From: Zygnema cylindricum
Lineage: Eukaryota > Streptophyta > Zygnematophyceae > Zygnematales > Zygnemataceae
Direction of reading: 5' to 3'
DNA: 64,000 nucleotides
Assembly: GCA_037447655.1 (NCBI GenBank)
Contig: JBBHKE010002855.1
Span: forward strand, 35,001 to 99,000
Both the position numbers and the translations under genes were made by a program. Each line of letters starts with the position of its first letter. Position 1 is the stretch's first letter. Below, in pieces: positions 33,601-43,234 of this stretch. The notes beneath the pieces are model-generated. The model saw nothing but the letters and a program-made list of their open reading frames with translations, was not told the origin of the DNA and did not search any database.

Positions 33601-36600
33601 CTTATTCATTTTCGAGGAAGGAGGAGAGAGAGGCGTTTCCACCAACCCAAGACCGCGATTTTCTGCGTTTAAAAAAAATATCAAAGTACAGGACTTTTTT
33701 TTTACACCTCCATCGGTCAGATTTTCCATTTCAAAAGGAAAACAATGCTGATTTCAAATCACGAGACTGATGGAATGGACAAGACAAAACGAAATACCAA
33801 AATAACAATTTAAGTCTGTTCAATTTACTGACTCGGGATGCGAAATTTGTATTTAACTTGCATAAGATAATGAGTATAGCCATAGAAAATTATAAACATA
33901 ACATGCTATGATTATATAATACTATAATGTTATATAGCACCATGAATGTAAATGGGTATAATCATACAACATCATAATTGTATAATACCGTAATAGCACA
34001 TAACACATTTGTGAGATAAAGGATATAATGATCTACATTATAATCATATCATACAATAACTAAATAATACTATATCATTATATGACAACATAAATGTCAA
34101 CCGGGAAAAATTAGAATTGAATAATACTATAACTTTGTATAACACTGTAATATTGTATAATACAATGGTGTATACAAATGTGAGACTTACTGAAAGTACA
34201 AGTGAATGGAGAGTCGACATTGGTGTAATCCGTATCACAAGTACATGTGGGAGATCCGAAAATTCCGAAGATTCCGGATTTTATGGATTTTCCGGGAATT
34301 CCGGGAATTCCGGAAGTTCCGGAGCAAAATCCATGGCCTCCACAAGCTCCCAAAGGTTGTGTGGAATTACAAAATTGGGCACAAATTGAAATATCTTTTT
34401 GAGATTCTTTTGTACATTTGAACTCGGGATCTTGAAAATCGAAACAATTTGTTTTGAAAACCACTCGAGTGCACAATTGTACCCCATTTACGGAAATGGA
34501 GGGAGTTCCAGACAAAAAATTGTTAGAAAAGTCGAGTTGGGGATTGCCGACGGTCGTAAATTGAAGATCGACGGTTCCGATAAAAAAATTGTTGGCCAAG
34601 CTCCTTTAATTAAAGAAAAAAAAAGAAAAAAAAGGGTTTTTTAGGGGAAAAAAAAAAAGTAATATGGTTTTTTAGGGGAAAAAAAAACAAAAAATAAAAG
34701 GGTTTTCTTGGGGTTTTTAGGGTTTTTTTTTTTAATTGAAGGTTTACCGTTCTCATATATGCATTGAAAAAAGGAAGGGGAGGGAGTTAAAAGAAGCGGA
34801 ACTGTTTTGTCGTTTGGTGAATTGAAGAAATCATTTGAGATAAAAGGGGTGGATCGAGCTGAGATTTTTTTAGAAATTTTAGATTTTTTGGTCAGCTGGT
34901 TGAAATTTTGAGATTTTTTTTGGAAAAAAATTGTACATTTTACTAATTCCGAGGTCCAATTAGTTTTTCTCCAGAAGTAGCTTTTAAGACATGGCAATTA
35001 TTTTGAATTCATTTTACAATTTACAATTTTTTAACAATTTTTAAGTTCAATTATTCTTCAAAGAGAAGATTTCTTGGAAATCTAAAAAAAAAGGCAACCC
35101 GACAATTATGAATACATTTTTTAATTTTATAACTTCAATATTTTACCTTTGTAGTTTTTGAATTTTTCTATTTTACAGTTAAGTTTGAATTTCAATCCCA
35201 AAACAAGAAAAAAATACAAAAATGCATATATTTCCTCATAGAAATAGAATATCTAGGCAAAATTGAAAACAAAATGACCTCAATTTGGGATTTAAAGGGG
35301 TATTCATCAATTTGGGGTTTAAAAAAATGAAAGTGGGATTCAAAGGAGTCTTTTGGGTATAAATAGAATATAAAAAAAAAAAAAGTGAAATTTAAAGGGT
35401 TTTTTTGGGTATAAAGGGGTATACACTTTAAAGAGAGTGGGAATGTTCCCGAGAGAGGTAGGAATGTTTCCGGTAATAAAATTGCTTGACAAATTCCTGT
35501 TAAGAAAAAAAAAAAAACTTAAAGGGTTATTTAAATACCCAAAAACAGAAAACAGTTGTAGTTGTAAAGAGATAACAAATGAAATAACTGCAAAAAAAAA
35601 AAAAAGGGATATTTACATACCCAAAAACAGAAAATTGTTGTGGAAAGAGATAACAAATGAAAAAATTGAAAAAGAAAAAAAAAAAAAAAAAAGGTTTTTA
35701 CGTACAAAAAACGGAGACTGAGACAATTTCCAATAGCGTCCGGAATTCCTGTGAGACTGTTTCCGTCTAAAAACCTGAAAAAAAATATATAGAGAAAAAT
35801 AAATTAAAATATAAATAAAGAAAAAGAAATGGAAAATAAAAGAATGCTAAAGAGGATTAAAACTGTTAAGAGCCGTAAAAAGGTTATCTTGATGGAAAAT
35901 GAAATATCTCATCTTTTCTTCTTTCCTCTCCCGCTCAAGAGAAGACATTTCTTAAAAGAGGGTAATATGGTAAGTACTCTCTCTCTCTCTATCTCTCTCT
36001 CCCTCTCCCTCTCGCTCTGCCGCTCTTCCTCCCCTCTCCCTATCCCTATCCCTCGCCCTCTCCCTCTCCCTCCCTCTCCCCCTCTCAATCTCCTCTCATT
36101 TTCTGCACCAATCTCTTTCCTTCTTCCCTAACCAATCCCTCCCCCTCTTCCCTCTTCCTTCTTCCCTCCACCATTCCACAGCTCCCAAAACCCTCGTCCT
36201 CCGCCGCCCTCTTCTCCCTCTTCCTCTCCCTCTCCCTCCTCTCCCTCTCCCTCCCTTCCCACGCCACACGTGTGAGCAAAATCAAAATGCCCAGCGTAAC
36301 TCCCTTCGAAGCTGCAAGCCTCGACCTCCCAACTTGCTGCCCGGACTCTCCCTCCCTTTATTGCGACTTTTTTTTCCAAAATTACGCCCATACGGTTCCC
36401 GAATTCCACATTAAAGACGGTATTCTCGACGACCACGCGATCAGTCCAATCGATCTCCAGTCGTTGAATTGGAAAGGATCCTACGAACAGTTTTCGCCCG
36501 AGATTTACGACTCGAAGACCGGGAATCCGGTGGAAGTGAGCAGTTCTTGGATGAATGGGACTCTCCTGCAGTGTCCTGAGCCTCTCTCGCCGTATATTAA

Positions 36601-37748
36601 CGCGGGGAATCAGTTTTATGTCACGGGAGATAAAGGGACAGGTGGGTGGGAAGGTCCTTTCTTCTTGTTCTCTCTCTCTCTCTCTCGCTCTCTCTCCTGG
36701 TCTCTCTCCTGGTCTCCCTCTCTCGCTCTCTCTCTCTCTCTTGCCCTCTCTCCCTCGCTTTCCCTCTCGCTCTCTCTATCCGCCTGTCTCTCTCTCTCCG
36801 TCTCTCCCTCTCGCTCTCTCTCTTTCTCTCCCTCTCTCGCTCTTTCTCTCTCTGTCTCGCTCTCTCTCCCTCTCGTTTGTGTGATCTCCCTTCTATATGT
36901 GAATATCCCTTACCTTTTGTGTGAGGTTAAGTGATACATTTTTGTGTCTCTCTCCTTTCATTAATTCCTCAATCGAAAATAAATTAAGACCGCCTGCAAG
37001 GCTTCTTTTCTCTCTTCCTCTCTCCTCTCTCCCTCTCCCTCTCCCTCTCTCTCTTTTCCTCTCCCTCTCACTTTCTTTCTCCCTTTCACCCTCTCTTTTT
37101 TCTCTCTCCAATTTTTGGACATCCCCTCACCTCTGGCCTACAAACTTTTGACTCTCCCTTTCCCCCCCTCTTTCTCGGTTTTTTTTTCTCCCTCTCCCTC
37201 TCTCTCTCTCTCTCCCTCTCTCTCCCTCTCTCTCTTTCTCTCTCATTTTAGAAAGGCGCGAGCAGTTTCCGATGGAATCCGGAATGCTTCCATTTAATTG
37301 GTTGTTGGAAAAATCTCTACAGAAAAAAAAAAAATAATAATAATAATAAGTAAATAAAAAACTAATAAATAAAAAACAAATATTAGTCCCTCAAAAAAAT
37401 GGTAGAAAAAATTAAAAAGAAAAGCTCCAAAACTTGAGAACCAAAATTTAAAAAAGTATATAAGTAAACTCTTACAAATCTTAAAAAACCAAAACCAAAA
37501 CCGAAACCAAAAACAAAAAAAAGGGGTAAAAAAAAAAACTCACAAAATTCTAAGTCGTTGAAGATTCCCAATGGATGATGGAATTAGTCCACCGAAAAAA
37601 TTTGAAGATAAATCCCTACAAAAAGAATAAAAGCAATTAAAAAGAAGGAAAAAAACAATTAAAGTGTAAATTAAATAAAAAGACAAAAGGGAAATTTTAG
37701 AGGCGAAAGCAAGAAAGAACGAAAGTTAAAAAAAATGAAAGCGAGAGG

Positions 37749-37842
<94 letters not shown>

Positions 37843-38953
37843 AACGAGTTTCTAACAATTTCCAGGCTTATAAGTTAACTAATTGACCAAAAAACAAAAA
37901 AGTTGAAATGGTTAAAAAAAAAAAAATAGAAAATTTATAAAGAAAAAAGGAAAAAGAAAAAAAAAAAAAAAACTCACAATTCTTGGAGGCTTAAAAGTTG
38001 TCCAATTGACGGAGAAATGGTTCCACTGAGCTGACTTTCAGAAAGTATACTAAAAAAAAAAAAAAAAAAAGAGAGAAAAAACAAAAGAAAAGAGAGAAAG
38101 AAAACAATTGTTCTTTGATCAGTATTTTCCCTTCGATGTCAATTTTTCCTATACATTATAAATTTCAGCAATTTCACAATTTTTTTTTTTTTTTTTTAAA
38201 TTAAAATAGAGGAATACAGAAATTTCTTTAGCCTTAAGCTGGTTTGGATTAAACCTAAAAGGAAAAACAAAATTGGTCAAAACAAGGTAAAAAAACAAAA
38301 TGTAAAATTACTGTGAAAAAAGGAAGTTAAAATTTAAAATACTGAACTGAATGAAATTAAAAATATATAGGGAATTAAAAGTGTTAAAAAATGCGAAAAT
38401 TAAATAACTAATTAAATTCTCACATTTTTGTAACTTCCATGATTTGACTAAATTGAACTTCCCAAACAAAAACTTGCAAAAATTGGAACTAAACTAAAAA
38501 ATAAATATAAAATTTTATAAGACAAAAAAATCTCACATTTTCATAACCCGAGAATTTCCGGTACATTGAATTCCCTCCCAGTTGCAATAATCGGTATTTG
38601 TACCCCAACTTCTCAAAACTCCATTTGGATCTCCAGTGATAGAGGCTTTGAAATCAAGAAGGGCGGATCCTAAAAAAAAAAAAAAACAAAAAACGAAAAA
38701 GGAAAAAAAAAAAAAAAAAATGAGAGGGCACCGAAACGGGTTGTATTAAAAATAGAAAAAATATTCAGTAAATGGGAAAAATAAAAAAATAGGATTAGAG
38801 TAAGGAACGAATCAGATTTGGAACATTTCCAACAGAAGCTTTGGAGTTTAGAAACAGTAGCACTTTAAAAAAAAATAAAAAATTAGTCCTACATATAATA
38901 TATTATATATATTGCATATATATATGTAATATATAAATATGTACATATGTATA

Positions 38954-38988
<35 letters not shown>

Positions 38989-39767
38989 ATATACATTATA
39001 TATATATGTGTGTGTGTGTATATGGGGAGAGAGTATATAATGGATATTTATCCTTCTACATATGAACATTCATATAAACATACACATATAGATACATACA
39101 TAACACAACATATTTAATATTGCTTATATATTAAAATTCAGACACACAACATGTGGATTACATGCACATATACATACATACATACATATTATTATTACAT
39201 ATTACATATAATATTACATACATACATACATATATATACACATTACATATACATATATATATATTTATATATTAATTATATATGTATAGTATGTAGGGTG
39301 TGTGTGTGTGTATGCATGTCCAGGTATTGAAAATGCATATGACAACAATGTGGGAGTCTCACTCAACAAAGGGGAGGAGGATCCATCCCAGTGAAGGAGA
39401 GTGAGGAGGAGGAAGCAAGAGGGGGGGTCATTAGGAGGAGTGCTTGTAGATCTAGGTGGTGGGGAAGCAGGGCGAGAGTAGGGGAGGCCGGGTGGAGGAA
39501 TGGGGGGGGGAGGAGGGAGGGGGGGAGGAGGAGGACGGGGAGGTGGGGGTGGCGAGTCTAGTGGTCCTATATTGAAAAAAAAAACACAAATCTCTTAGTA
39601 TAAACAGGAAATGTCCATGAGGAGAGGAGCGAGAGGAAAAGAGAGAGAGAGGGAGATGTCAGGATGGAGAACTCGAGAGAGAGAAAAGAGACAAAGGAGA
39701 TGGAAGGAGTGTGAGAGAGAGAGGGAGAAAGACACAGAGAAAGAGGGAGAGTTTAATAGAAAGGGTT

Positions 39768-39813
<46 letters not shown>

Positions 39814-42544
39814 TAGAGAGAGAGAGAGAGAGGAAGAGAGAAATTTTACATGTCATTTTTTACGGACATGGCATTTAGAAATCCTCCGTTTTAAAAAGCA
39901 CAAATGCTAAAAAAGTACAGTGTACCGCTTTTCTTACTGTTAGGGTTTTTTCCTCTTCGTTTTTTATTTAACTCTCACAGGTGTCCAAATTCGCTTGGAG
40001 AGGAATTGTAGGGGTAGAGGGAGAGGAATTTGTGAGTATTAGAGGGAGAGGAATTGGGGAGCTAGATGTAGAAGGAAAGGAATTGTGGGCGTGAGAGGGA
40101 GAGAGAAAAGGAGAGAAATTGGAGGGGGTGGAGGGAGATGAATTGAGAAAAATGAATTTAAAATTCAAAAATAACATTAGCGGTGAAGGGGGAGAGGGAG
40201 GGATAAGTAGGTTAACCTTAAATTTGGAACATATGGTATATAGACATACCATTATCAACTAAAATAAATAACTTTTTCTATTTCGAATATCCTTTATTAC
40301 CATCCTATTATTATTTGATGGATAAAGGAGGCAGATAGCACGATAGAAATTTAATTGGATAAAAAGCAAAATATAAATGATTAGATTAGGCAAAATTGTC
40401 AATAAATTCAAAAAGATTTTGATTTGGTACGAGAAAAATTATCGCCGGATTAGCGAAATCCTAATATTTAATAATGTGTAATACATAGTTTACGACCGAT
40501 ATAATAAAATTGACAAGAAATGAGGAAAATCAACACTAATTGAGGGAAACTCTAACATTTACGACAATAAGCGGTAGACGGTCCATAATTTTTATGAAAT
40601 GTTGTTCTTCTATTGGTTTTTTGAGAACTCTTTCGTACTTTATGAAATTGTTACGAATTATACGACGTTTTTAAATGAATATTGCTAAAACGAGACTCAA
40701 TTTACATCGAGTTACTTTGAAATACGTACAATCCCTTAAACATAAAGTGTGGATTTAACAATTAGCATGTCATTTTTTTTAAATTTCGGACCAATTTTTA
40801 AAATTGTAGAAACCGATCCACACTAATCATCGTAAAGTAATTATACCCAATAATTCAAATTTTCGAAAACCACAAAAATGACAGTTTTGCTTTTAGTTTG
40901 TCTTCACCTGACCAAACCGATGACAAACTCCACGATCTGATTTGATGGACATCGTAACATCCGCCCGTCGCAGCACTAAATCCAAAAAATGCTGACGTGG
41001 CATTCTGACACGTGGCGCAATCCGACGGTCTTAAAAGTTCGCAAATGGGTCTTCGGAATCGGAAAAGAGCGGACGGTTTTCCGCTTTTACTCAAATAAAC
41101 TTTCCAGATTTTCGATTTTCCGTTATATTCGATCCAAGCGTTTAAAATCGTATCGAAGTTATCGAGTACGGATGTCGTTTCCGGATTCGTCGAACTATCT
41201 TGGAATTTTTCTCGCATCGCGACAAATCTTTTTGTCGGTTCTCCGCCGTTAAGGAACGTGTCGAATACGATCGCGACACTTCCTACTTTCGGATAAGCGT
41301 CGTATCCGTACCTGCCGTACATAAATCACACAATCACGGATATGTACATAGAAATGTTCCACAGTTTAGCTCACACGTACAGTTACATTTTTCCGAATGA
41401 AAGTAAATAAAAAAGAAAAAAAAAAGATTTTTAAAAGATTTTTTTTTTTTTTTTCGATTATTATTATTTTTTTTTTTAATGAAGATAAATAATGGCATCA
41501 TGAAAAGAATATAATTTGAAATAAAATCGAATCAAAATCTAATCGAATCTCCAAAGGTCCGAACAGAATCTAGGATCAATCTCCGTACGACCGTACTTAC
41601 CCCATTTTTTGTCCTTGAAATGGTTTCCCTCCGAATTTTTCTAATTGGCCGTTGGAGGCGAATAAGACAAAAGCGAGGCCGTCCGCGTGACAATCTGTGT
41701 TGTTTTTTCCGATTCGAAAGGAAAAGGAAGTTTCGAAGGAAGCTTCCTGGCATCCTTTTTTGGCGCTGTCCCACAAAAGGTCGACCGGCGTCGAATAAAA
41801 TAATTGGCCGTCTTTCCAACTGTCCGAAGGGGTCAAACGGATCCAGGGGGGGGTGAGAGTCGCGTCGTTCTGGAGAATAAAAGGGGTCGAATTATCAAAA
41901 CTCGAATAGGAGAAGGAACTCGGAGTAGAAACCACTGCAAAAAAAAAAAAAAAAAAAAATGTTAAATGAGTATATTATTATAGTTACATAATGAGTTATC
42001 TCCTCCATTATTATCCTTTCTTGCTCTCTCTCTCTCTCTCCCTCTTTCCCTTTCCTCATTAAGACATCCTATTTCTCTCGATCTGAATCATTTTTTTCCA
42101 TTTTTCCGGCCTCCCTCTTTCTTTTCGTATTTTCTCCTTCTTTCAAGATTCTTTCTCTTTTCTTTCCCATGACTTTCTCTTTTAGAAATTTTGGATCCTG
42201 ATCTGCTTTATCCCAATTCCTGATCTCGATCCGCCCTCTCGGCTTTCTTTGACATGATCCGCATTTGCTGATCCTGATCTGCCGGATTTGATTCTTTCCC
42301 TCTTCATTCCTCCTTGATGCTCTGATTTGTTCGATCTGACATCCTCCTGTTCCGGTTTGTGTCGATCTTCCACCATTTGCTTCCATAATCATCCGCGGCA
42401 TTTTTCCAGATGGACTGATCCATCATCCTCTCTCCCCTCCCACCTCTGATACTGACCTCGTGACAGCAGGCAGGTGAAAACGACAAAAAACGAAAAAAAC
42501 GGAGAACGGAATTTCCATGCGCGATTAAACTCAGAAATCGCCAT
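29255..42544 (-). CDS. Secreted lectin-LRR-EGF-papain protein (17 exons placed, 3' end not found)
   Basis: Exons in coding order: 42544-42457, 41934-41601, 41311-40908, 39566-39363, 38669-38537, 38049-37978, 37615-37544, 37316-37245, 35774-35706, 35496-35425, 34603-34191, 33662-33471, 33007-32775, 32279-32142, 31381-31162, 30644-30462, 29398-29255. Phases agree at every junction and all donors but one are GT, about 1010 codons so far. Order: signal peptide, L-type lectin, Pro-rich linker, LRRNT and LRRs, EGF-like, papain-family protease, two EGF-like. All parts are extracellular types, so a secreted or cell-surface protein that could bind glycans and cleave proteins is inferred. No membrane span or kinase was found; the last phase-1 donor (GTGAGA) implies further exons, lost among repeats or not recognised. 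It could also be two genes, but the matching phases and lack of a break favour one. Confidence 0.72.
29446..29651. mobile_element. MITE in an intron of the lectin-LRR-protease gene
   Basis: 206 bp. TACACCGTCGATCGTATTTA at the left, exact inverse at the right, TA target. Same family as 25827-26047. It lies in the intron between the two EGF exons, about 50 bp upstream of the acceptor of the last one. Confidence 0.88.
31162..33662 (-). CDS. Exons 12-15: papain-family (C1A) cysteine protease domain
   Basis: 33662-33471 ends WSWVDVNAVQQVKDQGTC (oxyanion Gln). 33007-32775 opens NNCWAIGTSSAIE, giving the catalytic Cys in CxxCW, then SIAEQQFLICS and CDQGGSPNEALEYA. 32279-32142 covers LLLALQQQPVIVNI. 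31381-31162 has the catalytic His in VDHTVVVVGYD and the catalytic Asn in LLRNSWGANWGEGGYMRM, then GICGINSLPALVP. All core residues are present, so the domain could be active. The usual I29 inhibitor prodomain (about 60 residues, ERFNIN) is absent: only about 40 residues separate the EGF module from the mature-type start. Activation control must therefore differ from ordinary papains (inference). Confidence 0.9.
31400..32140. repeat. Intronic AGAGATTGGA / GAGAGGTT arrays
   Basis: The intron between papain exons 14 and 15 is made largely of short tandem words (GTTGAGAGAG near 31400-31480, GAAGAGATTGGAA variants 31660-32010). It also contains the decayed exon-start copy near 31590-31640 described in findings. 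Confidence 0.75.
34191..34603 (-). CDS. Exon 11: end of LRR domain plus EGF-like module
   Basis: 413-bp exon. It opens with two more LRR-like units (ANNFFIGTVDLQF, LDFSNNFLSGTPSI), then a cysteine-bearing cap (LCTRVVFKTNCF). A disulphide-rich EGF-like part follows: CAQFC, ACGGHGFCSG, PTCTCDTDY, PFTCTF. Between GFC and TCTC lies an inserted GIPGIPG/GIFGIFG stretch coded by a TTCCGGAAT microsatellite, lengthening an EGF loop. Ends phase 1 at GTAAGT. Confidence 0.75.
35425..38669 (-). CDS. Exons 5-10: LRRNT and five one-repeat LRR exons
   Basis: 38669-38537 encodes an LRRNT_2-type cap: ALLDFKASITGDPNG, LRSWG, then CNWEGIQC. It is followed by single-repeat exons 38049-37978 (QLSGTISPSIGQLLSLQEL), 37615-37544 (FGGLIPSSIGNLQRLRIL), 37316-37245 (QLNGSIPDSIGNCSRL), 35774-35706 (SLTGIPDAIGNC) and 35496-35425 (FITGNIPTSLGNIPTL). 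Four are exactly 72 bp and one 69 bp, all phase 2 at both ends, so each can be gained, lost or skipped without a frameshift. The consensus is the plant-specific extracellular LRR. The 37316-37245 exon lacks a GT donor (see findings). Confidence 0.85.
35967..36641 (+). CDS. Small secreted protein gene antisense within an LRR intron (partial)
   Basis: On the opposite strand, inside the large intron between LRR exons 37316-37245 and 35774-35706. ATG|GTAAGT at 35967-35969 is a minimal first coding exon. After a CT-rich intron, acceptor CCACAG opens exon 36182-36641, which joins in phase 0 to give MLPKPSSSAA and a hydrophobic core LFSLFLSLSLLSLSL, cut site near PSHA. The mature part (SLDLPTCCPDSPSLYCDFFF, FSPEIYDSKTGNPVEV, FYVTGDKG) is of normal composition with paired cysteines, and resembles nothing I recognise. 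It ends phase 1 at GTGGGT. Later exons were not found; 36660-37240 is CT-repeat. The ATG assignment is an inference; the exon itself is well supported. Confidence 0.55.
36655..37244. repeat. CT/GA microsatellite abutting an LRR exon
   Basis: TCTCTC-rich arrays on the plus strand. On the minus strand the GAGAGA array begins directly at the 3' edge of the LRR exon 37316-37245, replacing its donor. Confidence 0.85.
37739..37840. repeat. (GA)n microsatellite
   Basis: About 100 bp of nearly pure GA in the intron between two LRR exons. Confidence 0.95.
38885..39320. repeat. (TA)n/(CATA)n/(TG)n microsatellite cluster
   Basis: Dense ATATAT, ACATACAT and TGTGTG arrays. Intronic between the proline-rich exon and the LRRNT exon. 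No coding signal. Confidence 0.92.
39363..39566 (-). CDS. Exon 4: proline-rich (extensin-like) linker
   Basis: Acceptor CAATATAG, then PLDSPPPPPRPPPP and PASPPPRSTSTPP, open for 67 codons to a GTGAGA donor with the correct phase 1. Copy 1 has the equivalent exon at 399-599 (PVGSPPPPP and SPPPR repeats) with the same start context, which confirms the exon. SPPP runs are the substrate for hydroxyproline O-glycosylation in plants (family knowledge). The 3' limit here is less certain than the start. Confidence 0.6.
39600..40907. other. Intron between lectin exon 3 and the proline-rich exon
   Basis: About 1.3 kb. Contains a (GA)n array at 39768-39840 and GGAGAGGAATTG-type repeats at 39995-40200. 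No supported exon. Confidence 0.5.
40908..41934 (-). CDS. Exons 2-3: L-type lectin domain
   Basis: Two exons (41934-41601 and 41311-40908) split in the middle of the domain. Landmarks in order: SFSYSSFDNSTPF, NDATLTPPWIRLT (start strand), ETSFSFRI, HADGLAFVLF (metal/carbohydrate Asp-Gly-Leu-Ala-Phe region), VGSVAIVFDTF (VAVEFDTF hallmark), LNAWIEYNGKSKIWKVYLS (IDYDG hallmark) and FFGFSAATG. Length of about 245 residues fits legume-type/L-type lectin domains, as found in plant lectin receptor kinases. Extra CDCATC-like cysteines (SDCATCQN) near the end are unusual. Residues for calcium binding cannot be confirmed by eye. Confidence 0.8.
42457..42544 (-). CDS. Exon 1: signal peptide of the lectin-LRR-protease gene
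   Basis: Starts MAISEFNRAWKF and continues with a hydrophobic core FFSFFVVFTCLLS, phase-1 donor GTCAGT. The 88-bp length and the ending TGTCACGAG are shared with copy 1 (4420-4507), which supports the ATG choice. Confidence 0.7.
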
Positions 42545-43013
42545 TAAAAACAACGATCACAAACAAACAAAAAATAAAAATAATAAAAAATAGGAAAAGA
42601 GCTCTCCGAAAAAAAAAAAAATATTGGGAGGAAATTTTGATCGAGCGAAAAAAAAGAAGGCGAGGTTTTTCAGAAAAAGACGAAAGCAACTTTATACGGA
42701 TTCGACGACGAATATCTTGGATTCGTTTGTTTCGAAAACGACAAAAAAGCCAATCTTCCCTTTTGTTTTTAACGTTTTCAGGGTTTCGAACTTTCGATTT
42801 CTGCACATGGCTACAAGTTCCAGCTCACTTTCAAGTTCCCTCTGCTTACGTCATAATTCTTAACTCTGACGTCATTTCTTTCAGCATTTAATCCTCGTGT
42901 TCCAAAAAGTAACGTATGTTAAAATGTGAAACGCTACGTGGCATCTTTCCGTACGTTAAAGGATTTTTTGCTGAAGCCGTACAGTCCCGAGGCGTATCCT
43001 ACTATGACTACAG
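42545..43013. other. Upstream region of the lectin-LRR-protease gene
   Basis: 5' flank of the gene starting at 42544. It weakly matches 4508-4740 upstream of copy 1. No clear TATA box at a convincing distance. The core promoter cannot be placed. Confidence 0.4.
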
Positions 43014-43234
43014 TACACCGTGAATCGCTATTAGCGTCAATATTTTTTTCGCCACTTAAAACATCTTTTCTCCGTACACACTTGTCCGATTGTGGATCTG
43101 ACGGATGCGATTGAAAGGTAACATTCTCAGCTTCCGATCGGCGGTCTCAAATTAATAATCCGACAAGTGTGTACGGAGAAAAGAAGTTTTAAGTGGAGAA
43201 AAAAACATTGACGCTAATAGCGATTCAAGGTGTA
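43014..43234. mobile_element. MITE, TA target, CACCG ends
   Basis: 221 bp. TACACCGTGAATCGCTATTA at the left and TACACCTTGAATCGCTATTA as the inverse of the right. Interior nearly identical to 25827-26047. Confidence 0.9.
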
